From Flavobacteriaceae bacterium (lineage in GTDB: Bacteria > Bacteroidota > Bacteroidia > Flavobacteriales > Flavobacteriaceae): a stretch of 38,871 nt of DNA. Positions 1 to 8,202 of this stretch are shown piece after piece; the first letter of the stretch is position 1, and each line of letters opens with the position of its first letter. The notes beneath the pieces are model-generated. The model saw nothing but the letters and a program-made list of their open reading frames with translations. It ran no database searches and had not been told where the DNA came from. The translations under genes were made by a program, and so were the position numbers. The stretch spans positions 6,236 to 45,106 of the forward strand of contig JAHEHF010000018.1 of assembly GCA_024644745.1 (NCBI GenBank), written 5' to 3'.

Positions 1-88
1 AATACTTAGCTGTAAATTTAACATAGAACTCAAATGATACGCTGGGCTGTTGATTTCTGAGAAATATGAATATGAAATATTTCCTTCT

Positions 89-1306
89 ATGAAAAAATAC
101 CGATGGTTGTTCATATTGCTGATTTTGCTGCTGGCGGTGATCGCATACTTTTATCTGAAGCCAAGAATTGAGGCTAAAAACATTGAGTACACTTATACCC
201 TGATTAAAAAGGGCGATATTGAGGCCACTGTTTCAAGTACGGGTACCCTGGAAGCCATTAACACAGTGGATGTGGGCACACAGATCTCAGGGACCATTGC
301 CAGAATTTATGTTGATTTCAATGATGAGGTAAAGGCCGGGCAGTTGCTGGCCGAAATGGACATGAGCATGCTTCGAACAAGGTTGCAGTCTGCAAAAGCC
401 GATTTGGCAGTAAGTGAGGCAAGGCTGGGCCAGGCGGAGGACCAATATGAAAGAAATAAACTGTTGTTCGAAAAGGAAGTTATTTCTGAGCAGGAATTCA
501 ACAATTCAAAATTCAGTTACCAGCAGGCCAAAAGTGCCAGAGAAGCGGCTCGTGCCTCACTGATCAACACAGAAGTGAATATTGGATTTGCAAAAATAAC
601 TTCTCCCATTAATGGGGTCATCATTGAAAAGCAGGTTGATGAGGGTCAAACCGTAGCTGCCAGCTTCGCTACGCCTACCATGTTTACCATTGCAGAGGAC
701 CTTTCAAAAATGCAAATTTTGGCTGATGTGGACGAAAGTGACATTGGTTATATCAAAGACAGCATGCAGATCCGTTTTACGATTCAGACCTACCCCGAAG
801 CAACATTTAACGGGAAAGTCAGCCAGATCCGGTTGCAACCCATAGAAATCAATAACGTGGTTCATTACAAGGTGGTTATTGCAGTTGACAATCAAGAAGG
901 CCTGTTGATACCGGGTATGACGGCGAATATAGAATTCATCACCAACAGGGCAAAAAACGTATGGCTGGTCAATAATTCGGCCCTGCGTTTCAGACCAAGC
1001 CAGGGTATGTTGGAAAAAATCAAACCTGTGCTGGAGGTGAGCGCCAAGAATTCCCTGCCTGATTCAATTCGGGTAAAGTTCGTGGAATCCCTTGACAATG
1101 AAGAGCTTTTCACGCCTTCAAATTATAAAAAGGCATTACCTGCGCGCTTCGATGGTTTCTTTTACGATGACTATGGAAAACTGGATTTCAAATTTATCGA
1201 AGTGGGGATCAAAGTCGGTTTGCAGTCGGAAATAAAAAGGTTTTCGGATGGTTCTGAAATATCAGAAAACATGAAGGTGATCAATGGCATTAAATCTAAT
1301 AAATAA
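89..1306 (+). CDS. HlyD/MacA-type periplasmic adaptor subunit of an efflux transporter
   Basis: Membrane-fusion protein that should link an inner-membrane ABC transporter to an outer-membrane TolC-like channel. The N-terminus MKKYRWLFILLILLLAVIAY is one membrane anchor. It is followed by a barrel-sandwich/lipoyl segment (TVSSTGTLEAINTVDVGTQI), a charged, alanine-rich coiled-coil hairpin at about residues 90-155, the returning lipoyl half (ITSPINGVIIEKQVDEGQTV) and a beta-barrel. A long C-terminal extension of about 100 residues follows the ALRFRP motif common in MacA-like proteins. I chose the ATG at 89, directly before the hydrophobic anchor; an in-frame TTG at 50 would only add 13 polar residues. 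The stop lies 4 bases before the ATPase gene, so the two are an operon. The partner outer-membrane channel may lie upstream of the window. Confidence in the family is high; the exported substrate is unknown. Confidence 0.93.
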   Translation: MKKYRWLFILLILLLAVIAYFYLKPRIEAKNIEYTYTLIKKGDIEATVSSTGTLEAINTVDVGTQISGTIARIYVDFNDEVKAGQLLAEMDMSMLRTRLQSAKADLAVSEARLGQAEDQYERNKLLFEKEVISEQEFNNSKFSYQQAKSAREAARASLINTEVNIGFAKITSPINGVIIEKQVDEGQTVAASFATPTMFTIAEDLSKMQILADVDESDIGYIKDSMQIRFTIQTYPEATFNGKVSQIRLQPIEINNVVHYKVVIAVDNQEGLLIPGMTANIEFITNRAKNVWLVNNSALRFRPSQGMLEKIKPVLEVSAKNSLPDSIRVKFVESLDNEELFTPSNYKKALPARFDGFFYDDYGKLDFKFIEVGIKVGLQSEIKRFSDGSEISENMKVINGIKSNK

Positions 1307-1310
1307 TTGA

Positions 1311-2075
1311 GTGGCTGCCAGAAAAGTTATAGAGACCCATAAACTCAGCCGTGTGTTTAAAAACGGTGAAATTCAAGTCAGGGCCCTTACCGATGTGGAC
1401 ATGGTAATTCACGAGGGGGATTTTGTTGCCATCATGGGTGCTTCCGGCTCGGGTAAATCAACTTTATTGCACATTATCGGCTGTCTTGACAAGCCTACTT
1501 CGGGTGAATACATGCTTGACAACGTTCGGGTAAATGACCTGGGTAAAAATGAGCTGGCTGATATTCGAAACCAAAAAATAGGCTTTATCTTTCAAAGTTA
1601 CAACCTGCTGGCGCGTACCACAGCTCTTGAAAATGTCGAGTTGCCTTTAATTTATAACCGGTCAGGACAATTTTCAAACTCCAAGGAACTGGCCAGAAAG
1701 GCGCTTGACCAGGTGGGTCTGTCTGATCGTGTGAACCACAAGACCAATGAACTTTCAGGAGGGCAACAGCAAAGGGTGGCCATTGCCAGGGCACTGGTCA
1801 ATGATCCGACCCTGATTCTGGCCGATGAACCGACCGGTAATCTTGACAGTCGTTCAAGTGTCGATATTGCTGATCTTTTCGTTCAACTGAACGATTTGGG
1901 AAAGACCATCGTCATGATTACTCATGAACCTGAAATTGCCCAATTTGCAAAGCGTATCATTTATTTGAGGGACGGCAGCATTTTATCAGACAGGATCATA
2001 GAAAATAGAAGCACCCGTGAAAGTGCTCTCAAAGAATTGGAAAAACCCGTAGGACCTGACCACAAGACCACATGA
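1311..2075 (+). CDS. MacB-type ABC transporter ATP-binding protein
   Basis: ATPase subunit of the LolD/MacB family. It powers mechanotransmission by the FtsX-type permease encoded next to it. All nucleotide-binding motifs are present: Walker [10 protein letters not shown] (residues 43-51), Q-loop glutamine Q95, signature LSGGQQQR (148-155), Walker B LILADE (168-173), D-loop NLD and H-loop H205. Length (254 aa) is normal for the family, with a short charged C-terminal tail. The start is a GTG four bases after the adaptor stop, and no ATG lies nearby in frame. The stop overlaps the permease start by four bases (ATGA), which indicates translational coupling. ATPase and permease are separate genes here, unlike the fused E. 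coli MacB. Confidence 0.95.
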   Translation: MAARKVIETHKLSRVFKNGEIQVRALTDVDMVIHEGDFVAIMGASGSGKSTLLHIIGCLDKPTSGEYMLDNVRVNDLGKNELADIRNQKIGFIFQSYNLLARTTALENVELPLIYNRSGQFSNSKELARKALDQVGLSDRVNHKTNELSGGQQQRVAIARALVNDPTLILADEPTGNLDSRSSVDIADLFVQLNDLGKTIVMITHEPEIAQFAKRIIYLRDGSILSDRIIENRSTRESALKELEKPVGPDHKTT

Positions 2076-3286
2076 GACGATTGTTAAAAATATTTAAAGT
2101 TGCATTTCAGTCTATCAATAAGAACAGGACGCGAAGTTTACTGACCGTTCTGGGAATCATTATTGGTGTTGCCGCTGTCATCATGACCATTTCGGCCGGA
2201 GAAGGTGCAACCCTGCAGGTTCAAAATCAAATATCGGGTCTGGGAACCAACTTGCTGATGATCCAGACCAAGATGGAACACAAGGCCGGTATCAATGTCA
2301 GAATGGGAAGGCCCATTGATCAAAAAGATCTTGATATTTTGCAAAAAAATTCGGTCTGGATGCCAAAATTATCCCCGTTGCTGGCCATAGGTGCTCAGGC
2401 TATCGGACCAGACGGATACAAATCAACCATGGTCTATGGTGTTGCCTATGACTATTTTTATATCACGAGCAGAGAATTGCAATCCGGGAGCTTTTTTACC
2501 GATGATGATGTGAAAACGGCCAAGAAATTCTGTGTGATTGGTGAAACCATCCGAAGAGAACTCTTTCCCGGAACCGATCCGATTGGTAAGCAAATACGCA
2601 TTGATAAAGTACCTTTTACGGTGGTAGGTTTATTAACAGAAGAAGGAACGGGCGGCATGCAAGACATGGACGACATCATTCTTGCTCCCCATACCACGAT
2701 TCAAAACAGGTTATACGGCCGCACAAGAGGCTATACCATGATCATGGCAAGTGCCATGGACGAAGATCATATCCTGGATGCAAAGCTGGAAACAACCGAA
2801 TTGCTGAGGGAATCTCATAAAATAAAAGAGGGAGAGGATGATGACTTTGAGATCATGACACAAATAGAATTACAGGAAATCACCAGGAACATCACAGGAA
2901 TTTTGACCATTTTAATGGGGGCAGTCGCCAGTATTTCGTTGATCGTCGGCGGCATTGGCATTATGAATATCATGCTGGTTTCTGTCACGGAACGAACCCG
3001 TGAAATAGGCACGAGACTGGCCATTGGTGCCAGGGAAAATGACATACTTACCCAATTCCTGATTGAGGCCACTGTACTGAGTTTATCGGGTGGTGCCTTA
3101 GGGGTCGTCCTAGGTGTCATAGGAAATCAGATCATATACAGGGCCACAGGTTTCTTTATCCCAACAGCTCTTTTTTCCATAGTCATAGGGTTCGGGTTTT
3201 CAGCTTTGGTTGGGGTGGCTTTCGGTTATTTCCCTGCCCGAAAGGCTGCAAAACTGAATCCCATTGATGCCTTGAGGTATGAATAA
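2072..3286 (+). CDS. MacB/FtsX-type ABC transporter permease
   Basis: Membrane subunit of the MacAB-like tripartite system. The first membrane helix is near residues 21-43 (LLTVLGIIIGVAAVIM). A large periplasmic MacB_PCD domain follows to about residue 245, then three FtsX-domain helices in the last 130 residues. The conserved GGIGIMNIMLVSVTERTREIG segment sits between the second and third helices and contacts the ATPase in this family. The protein ends in the usual P-A-R-K-A-A-K-L-N-P-I-D-A-L-R-Y-E. Length (404 aa) is typical. It overlaps the ATPase gene by four bases and closes the three-gene operon. Likely roles known for the family are export of macrolides, siderophores, peptides or lipids; nothing here selects among them. 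Confidence 0.94.
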   Translation: MRRLLKIFKVAFQSINKNRTRSLLTVLGIIIGVAAVIMTISAGEGATLQVQNQISGLGTNLLMIQTKMEHKAGINVRMGRPIDQKDLDILQKNSVWMPKLSPLLAIGAQAIGPDGYKSTMVYGVAYDYFYITSRELQSGSFFTDDDVKTAKKFCVIGETIRRELFPGTDPIGKQIRIDKVPFTVVGLLTEEGTGGMQDMDDIILAPHTTIQNRLYGRTRGYTMIMASAMDEDHILDAKLETTELLRESHKIKEGEDDDFEIMTQIELQEITRNITGILTILMGAVASISLIVGGIGIMNIMLVSVTERTREIGTRLAIGARENDILTQFLIEATVLSLSGGALGVVLGVIGNQIIYRATGFFIPTALFSIVIGFGFSALVGVAFGYFPARKAAKLNPIDALRYE

Positions 3287-3317
3287 TCACCTTCTTGAAA
3301 AGGATGAGACAAGGGGT

Positions 3318-4499
3318 TTACAAATAGCTCAACCACCATTTGTCTCTGTTTGTCCTTTTGTAATTGTCGTACCACCTGGAAATCGGATATAAAAATAAAC
3401 AGATCCCGATCCAGAACAGATAAACGGCCCAAAGTTCGAAACCATAACCTTTTAATTGCGGTTCACGAATTACGAATCTTGTGAGGATCATGTCAGAAAA
3501 AGTGTATCCCGTTAACACTGCTGCGATCATTGCCACAAAGTGGATCAGATACAAATGCAGGATATACCAGAACATCGGAACCCTGCCGATGGTAATGACA
3601 GGCTTTAACCAATTGAAATCAAACCTTTCAAAAAGGTTTAAAAACAGCAGTGACGGGCCGATGGTGATCAAAAGGTATAGAAGTGATGGCGGATATTTTG
3701 TAACGTTGATAAACGACAAGAAACTAAATATCGGCGAAGACTGTTTTATCCAAGGAGAAGGGTCTCCATATAAATTATCAAACCTCAATACAACAAAAAG
3801 CAAAAGGCATGAGAACCCTGAATAAAGCAATATTCGAAGTCTTCGGCTCCTGTTATATTCGGGTTGGTATAAGCTGCCAAAATAATAACCCACGATCATC
3901 AGACCCAGCCAGGGGATCACAGGATAAATGATATTGATCTGCAAGTCTCCTAAAAGAATCTGGCTCCGAATATGTAGCATTCTCCAAACTGATGCCAGGA
4001 ATTCGTTGCCTTCGGGATGAAAGCCATCGAGCGCATTGTGCCCGAAGATCATCAGTGCTGCAAGGCCCAAAGAAAAATACTTTGGCAACCTGATAAACAA
4101 GGCAAGTGTCATCATACCTGCACCTATGGCCCAGATAACGCCTAACCATACTGGCGTAAGAGTGAGGTTGAAGACCCAGGCGAATCTGATCACCGTGATT
4201 TCAAGGAAAATCAACCAGAGTCCACGCTTCAACAACCAGACCGACAATTCGTTTTTGTTCATTCTTCGCCCCACAAGGAAAGCCGAAGTTCCTGCCAGCA
4301 TGACAAATACCGGTGCACAAAAATGCGTAACAAACCGTGTCATGAACAAAAGGGGGCTCGTCTGACTGAGGTCGGTCGGATCAAAGAAAAAAGCATCGAA
4401 GTGAAAATAATCTCTAACGTGATCAAGCGTCATCAGGATCATGACCAGTCCTTTTAAAATATCGAGGCTCACAATTCGCTTCGTTGCTGATTTATCCAT
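3318..4499 (-). CDS. DUF1624 / heparan-alpha-glucosaminide N-acetyltransferase-like membrane protein
   Basis: Polytopic inner-membrane protein of about 9-10 hydrophobic segments. Near its N-terminus it has the hallmark S-L-D-I-L-K-G-L-V-M-I-L-M-T-L-D-H-V-R-D-Y-F motif of the DUF1624/HGSNAT and YeiB-like transmembrane acyltransferases. In those families the histidine in the first helix is thought to take part in acyl transfer across the membrane. Length (393 aa) fits. It converges on the efflux operon with a 31-base gap and no clear terminator. A TATATTTA -7-like element lies about 100 bases upstream (4601-4608). A short inverted repeat, TCACG-AACG-CGTGA, sits 22 bases before the start (4521-4534). 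The acylated substrate cannot be read from the sequence. Confidence 0.82.
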   Translation of the reverse strand: MDKSATKRIVSLDILKGLVMILMTLDHVRDYFHFDAFFFDPTDLSQTSPLLFMTRFVTHFCAPVFVMLAGTSAFLVGRRMNKNELSVWLLKRGLWLIFLEITVIRFAWVFNLTLTPVWLGVIWAIGAGMMTLALFIRLPKYFSLGLAALMIFGHNALDGFHPEGNEFLASVWRMLHIRSQILLGDLQINIIYPVIPWLGLMIVGYYFGSLYQPEYNRSRRLRILLYSGFSCLLLFVVLRFDNLYGDPSPWIKQSSPIFSFLSFINVTKYPPSLLYLLITIGPSLLFLNLFERFDFNWLKPVITIGRVPMFWYILHLYLIHFVAMIAAVLTGYTFSDMILTRFVIREPQLKGYGFELWAVYLFWIGICLFLYPISRWYDNYKRTNRDKWWLSYL

Positions 4500-4624
4500 A
4501 AAAAATATTTTTAGAGCAATTCACGAACGCGTGATTTCTGCAAACAAGGAAACACTTGTTGAATCGAGGCATTTAAAGAATGAATTTGGTTGTTGATGTT
4601 TAAATATAGGGAATTAATTGAATT

Positions 4625-4673
4625 AAAAAACATGAAGCAGGCCAATTTGAGGAAGCAGTCCTGTTTCCTCATG
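4625..4673 (-). terminator. Intrinsic terminator of the DUF6090 gene
   Basis: GAGGAAGCAG (4649-4658) pairs with CTGTTTCCTC (4661-4670), ten pairs with one G-T. CATGA/TCATG outer arms lie at 4631-4635 and 4669-4673. On the minus strand the structure is followed by six T (4625-4630). It lies just past the stop codon at 4680, as expected for a rho-independent terminator on that strand. Confidence 0.5.
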
Positions 4674-4679
4674 TATTCC

Positions 4680-5408
4680 CTATTTTTTTTCTAATTCTTT
4701 ATTGATGAGCTGAAGCAATATTTTTGTTTTGTCCATTTGTATGATAGACTTTTCAATATTATTCTTTGAGCTGTACTTTCTTCCATCCAGTTGTTTTTGC
4801 AAAGTAAACCTTAATTCAGGGTTTAAAACATAATTCTGATCTGCTTGTCCGTTTTCATCAACTCTAAACCCGAGCTCATTATTAACCACAAAGGTTCCAA
4901 ACTGGCTATTGGTCCTGTACAGATTATTGTTGTTGATTACCGAAGAGGTATAATCCAATAGCTGATAGTACCTCACTATTTCGTTTTGTAAATCCGGATT
5001 GCTCATTACAGTGGTATTTCCAGCCAGTCCAAGATTATCAAAAGTCACCCTGTTGGCCACAAAAGTGTGCCTTTCTGAAAGACTGTCGAGCAGTCTTGTT
5101 AAATTAACGACGTCAACTTTCGAATTGATTATCATAAAAGAGGAATCTGCATGAGCCAGCGCCTTATTCTCGAAGCTCAGTTGTTTTTCAATGATTTCCA
5201 TTTGCAAGACCAAATCTTCTTTGATTTTTTCCAGTGTCTTTTTTTCCAGTTTCTTCTGGTGTAATTCCTGGTTCCAGGTATTGATCTGCAGTGCAATGAG
5301 AATCCCAATGACTACCAGAACAATTTCCCCGATGGCATATCTGATATACTTGATCGGGCGGTTGTCATCTGCCATTTTTTTTCTTATTTTTCTGAAGTAC
5401 GGGATCAT
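4680..5408 (-). CDS. DUF6090 family membrane-anchored protein
   Basis: Bacteroidota-specific protein of unknown function. A short basic N-terminus (F-R-K-I-R-K-K) and the family motif Y-I-R-Y-A-I-G-E-I precede one membrane helix (VLVVIGILIALQINTWN). A mostly helical extracytoplasmic part of about 190 residues follows. The lysine- and glutamate-rich stretch right after the membrane (HQKKLEKKTLEKIKEDLV) looks like a coiled coil. It is a paralogue of the gene at 37192-37935, and a decayed copy of its first 18 codons sits at 14078-14131. A TATATTTA element 25 bases upstream (5433-5440) is a plausible -7 box. The next gene upstream is divergent and the next downstream lies beyond a terminator, so it is probably transcribed alone. 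No enzymatic motif was seen. Confidence 0.85.
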   Translation of the reverse strand: MIPYFRKIRKKMADDNRPIKYIRYAIGEIVLVVIGILIALQINTWNQELHQKKLEKKTLEKIKEDLVLQMEIIEKQLSFENKALAHADSSFMIINSKVDVVNLTRLLDSLSERHTFVANRVTFDNLGLAGNTTVMSNPDLQNEIVRYYQLLDYTSSVINNNNLYRTNSQFGTFVVNNELGFRVDENGQADQNYVLNPELRFTLQKQLDGRKYSSKNNIEKSIIQMDKTKILLQLINKELEKK

Positions 5409-5432
5409 GGTTCACCAGATTGTTTTGAGCTC

Positions 5433-5440
5433 TAAATATA
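5433..5440 (-). promoter_or_regulatory. Bacteroidota -7 promoter element (TATATTTA)
   Basis: Matches the Bacteroidota -7 consensus TAnnTTTG at seven of eight positions, 25 bases before the DUF6090 start. No TTG was found at the right distance for a -33 box, so confidence is limited. Confidence 0.35.
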
Positions 5441-5594
5441 AGGAAAATTGAACACGCATTTTTTGAAATGAAGATCAGGAGTTCTGTTCGCATTTAAAGA
5501 TGAGACCTGCAAGATTTCATAATTCGCGTTGAATAGGTTGAATTATCCCTGTAATTTTTGTTTCTTTAACTCATTAATCTTAACCTCTATTGAA

Positions 5595-7760
5595 ATGAAA
5601 TCACCTTTTTTTATTGTTTCCTTGCTGCTCTTGCTTACCGTATCCTGCAAAAAGTCAGAAGAATCGAAATCAAAATTTTCGGAAATACCCGTACCTGAAG
5701 CAAAAATGATTCCTGAAGAATTAACCATACACAACGATACCCGTATTGATAATTACTTTTGGATTCGTTTGAGCGACGCTCAAAAGAATGCCGAAACACC
5801 GGATGCACAAACCCAGGATGTATTGGATTATTTAAATGCAGAAAACAAGTATTTGGAGGAAGTCATGAAGCCACAGCAGGCTTTGAAAGACACTTTATAC
5901 AAGGAAATCGTTGGGAGAATAAAAAAGGACGACCAGTCTGTTCCGGTGAAAGATAACGGATATACCTATTATTCCAGGTATGAAGAGGGTAAGGATTACC
6001 CCTTTTACTGCAGGAAAAAAATTGGAACTGAAGATGAAGAGATTATGCTCAATGGTCCTGAAATGGCTCAAGGCTATGCCTATTTCGGAATAGGGGGCAG
6101 GTCAGTAAGTAAGGATAATAAATTATTGGTTTATGGTCTTGATACCATTTCAAGAAGACAGTACACGCTTTATTTTAAAAATTTGGAAACCGGAGAAATC
6201 TTACCCGATAAATTGAGCAATACCGGTGGCGGTGCTACCTGGGCCAATGACAATAAAACGGTATTTTATACCACAAAGGATCCGCAAACCCTGAGGCAGA
6301 ATAAAATCTACAGGCACGTTCTCGGAACAGAACAATCTGAGGATGTACTGGTTTTTGAAGAAAAGGACGAAACCTTTAACACTTATGTATACAAAACGAA
6401 ATCCAAGGCCTATATCATTATAGGAAGTAGCCAGACCCTGTCTTCAGAATACAGATTTCTGGATGCGGACAAGCCCGAGGGCACATTTAAGATCATCCAG
6501 CCGAGAGAGCGTAATTTGGAATACAGTGTTGATCATTACGGCAATGATTTTTATATCAGAACCAATTTGGATGCCAAGAATTTCCGTTTGGTCAAAGCGC
6601 CGGTCACTGCTTCTGCCAAGGAAAATTGGACCGATGTCATCGCCCACAGGGAAGACATATTCTTACAGGATTATGACCTGTTTAAAAATCATCTTGTGCT
6701 TACCGAACGCAGAAATGGTTTGAGGGAAATCAGGATCATGACCTGGGACAGATCCTTAGATTATTATCTGGAATTCAATGATCCGAGTTATGTGACTTTT
6801 ACCACAGCGAATCTTGACTTTGATACCAACCTTTTGCGATATGGTTATATTTCATTGACCACACCCGTCAGTACCTACGAATACAATATGGATACGAAGG
6901 AGCAGACCCTGTTGAAGCAGCAGGAAGTGGTTGGCGGTGATTTTTCTCCTGAGAATTACGTTTCTGAACGCTTGTTTGCAACGGCAACCGATGGTACCCG
7001 TATTCCTATTTCTCTGGTATATAAAAAGGGGACCAAAAAGGCGGCCTCAACACCCCTGCTGTTGTATTCTTACGGGTCATATGGCAACAGCACCGAGCCG
7101 GTCTTCGACGCTTCAAGGCTCAGTCTGCTCGACAGGGGCTTTGTGTATGCCATGGCACATATCAGGGGAGGACAGGAAATGGGTCGTGACTGGTATGAAA
7201 ATGGAAAGCTGTTAAAAAAGAAAAATACCTTTACCGATTTCATCAATTGCGGCGAGCATCTTGTGAATGAAGGATATACAAGTCCTCAACATATGTATGC
7301 CATGGGAGGCTCTGCCGGAGGGCTCTTGATGGGAGCCGTGGTGAATATGAAGCCCGAGCTCTGGAATGGCATCATTGCTGCTGTGCCTTTTGTGGATGTG
7401 GTGACTACGATGCTGGATGAATCAATTCCACTGACAACAGGGGAGTTTGACGAATGGGGGAATCCTAAGGTGAAAGAATACTATGACTATATGAAATCCT
7501 ATTCGCCATATGATAATGTAGAGGCTAAGGCCTATCCGAATATTTTGGTTACCACAGGTTTTTGGGACAGCCAGGTACAATACTGGGAGCCGGCAAAGTG
7601 GGTCGCCAAACTGCGGGAGCTGAAAACGGATGACAATTTGATCCTCATGGATTGCAATATGGAAACGGGACACGGGGGTGCATCAGGACGTTTTGAAAGA
7701 TATAAGAGAACGGCTTTGATGTATACCTTTATGCTTGATTTGGAAGGCAGGACCCAATAA
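5595..7760 (+). CDS. S9A prolyl oligopeptidase family lipoprotein (oligopeptidase B-like)
   Basis: Serine peptidase expected to cleave short peptides, after basic residues in oligopeptidase B or after proline in prolyl oligopeptidase. An N-terminal seven-bladed propeller covers about residues 30-430, and the C-terminal alpha/beta-hydrolase domain follows. Numbered from the ATG at 5595, the catalytic triad is Ser573 in GGSAGG, Asp658 in GFWDSQV and His693 in GHGGASGR. The oligopeptidase B-like segment AHIRGGQEMGRDWYENGK is present. That ATG begins a clear lipoprotein leader (MKSPFFIVSLLLLLTVSC); an in-frame TTG at 5529 would bury it. Length (721 aa) is normal. The acylated cysteine is followed by KK, so the protein may be sorted to the outer membrane. 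A strong hairpin follows the stop codon. Confidence 0.94.
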   Translation: MKSPFFIVSLLLLLTVSCKKSEESKSKFSEIPVPEAKMIPEELTIHNDTRIDNYFWIRLSDAQKNAETPDAQTQDVLDYLNAENKYLEEVMKPQQALKDTLYKEIVGRIKKDDQSVPVKDNGYTYYSRYEEGKDYPFYCRKKIGTEDEEIMLNGPEMAQGYAYFGIGGRSVSKDNKLLVYGLDTISRRQYTLYFKNLETGEILPDKLSNTGGGATWANDNKTVFYTTKDPQTLRQNKIYRHVLGTEQSEDVLVFEEKDETFNTYVYKTKSKAYIIIGSSQTLSSEYRFLDADKPEGTFKIIQPRERNLEYSVDHYGNDFYIRTNLDAKNFRLVKAPVTASAKENWTDVIAHREDIFLQDYDLFKNHLVLTERRNGLREIRIMTWDRSLDYYLEFNDPSYVTFTTANLDFDTNLLRYGYISLTTPVSTYEYNMDTKEQTLLKQQEVVGGDFSPENYVSERLFATATDGTRIPISLVYKKGTKKAASTPLLLYSYGSYGNSTEPVFDASRLSLLDRGFVYAMAHIRGGQEMGRDWYENGKLLKKKNTFTDFINCGEHLVNEGYTSPQHMYAMGGSAGGLLMGAVVNMKPELWNGIIAAVPFVDVVTTMLDESIPLTTGEFDEWGNPKVKEYYDYMKSYSPYDNVEAKAYPNILVTTGFWDSQVQYWEPAKWVAKLRELKTDDNLILMDCNMETGHGGASGRFERYKRTALMYTFMLDLEGRTQ

Positions 7761-7789
7761 CCCACAGTGCGACTGCAGCAGGTATGACT

Positions 7790-7820
7790 CGGCTCCTTTG
7801 CGAAAGGGGCCGGGAAATTT
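7790..7820 (+). terminator. Hairpin terminator after the S9 peptidase gene
   Basis: CGGCTCCTTT (7790-7799) pairs over a GCG loop with AAAGGGGCCG (7803-7812), ten pairs including one T-G. Only a short T tract follows (TTTT around 7818), so it may be a weak or factor-aided terminator. It lies 30 bases after the peptidase stop codon. Confidence 0.5.
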
Positions 7821-7893
7821 TGATTGCGGGAAAAAGGCCTGGATTTAGTCAGAAGATCGGATCGAATCAGATTTGTCGCTTTTCATGGCTCAT

Positions 7894-7989
7894 TTAGTTA
7901 TTCCCTCTAATTTCTTCCAGAAAATAGTAAAATGCAATTCCAAATAGTAAGGTAACAACACCGGCTGCATATGGAATGAGATCAATCAT
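7894..7989 (-). CDS. Tiny single-helix membrane protein (31 aa)
   Basis: Encodes a short D-L-I-P-Y start, one hydrophobic helix (AAGVVTLLFGIAFYYFLEEI) and a charged end. Its ATG overlaps the TGA of the upstream 59-aa gene by four bases (ATGA), a usual sign of translational coupling. I do not recognise a family. The open frame is too short to trust by itself; the overlap, the membrane-protein character and the position at the end of a minus-strand operon are what support it. It could be a small accessory subunit of the 59-aa protein or of the large membrane protein upstream. Confidence 0.5.
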   Translation of the reverse strand: MIDLIPYAAGVVTLLFGIAFYYFLEEIRGNN

Positions 7990-8165
7990 TTGTTACTTTT
8001 TATTAGTTTTAAGAAAATTGCGAATCCCAGAATAGAAGGTACCCAGAGTCCAACGAACAGAGCTCCCTCACGTTCTCCGTTGAACCACATCAGCTCTGAA
8101 AAGATCAAAGTGCCAAGCGCCAATATCAATAAAATTCGATCTGTTTTACTTAGTTTGTTTAACAT
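7986..8165 (-). CDS. Small two-helix membrane protein (59 aa)
   Basis: Begins MLNKLSKTDRILLILALGTL and contains two predicted membrane helices (about residues 11-28 and 37-55). They are separated by a short polar turn, F-N-G-E-R-E-G. The C-terminus is basic (KLIKSNK). It starts 37 bases after the stop of the 808-aa membrane protein on the same strand and overlaps the following 31-aa gene by four bases. This suggests a third and a fourth gene in the pcm operon. I do not recognise a named family. The regular hydrophobic pattern and coupling argue that it is real. It may act as a membrane partner of its neighbour. Confidence 0.6.
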   Translation of the reverse strand: MLNKLSKTDRILLILALGTLIFSELMWFNGEREGALFVGLWVPSILGFAIFLKLIKSNK

Positions 8166-8202
8166 TTCAATATTGATTTATTTTCCTAAGATAATAAAAA
8201 TT

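Noticed and set aside
5191-5451. 86-codon plus-strand frame opposite the DUF6090 gene
   Set aside because: Antisense shadow of the hydrophobic helix and coiled coil; no independent support.
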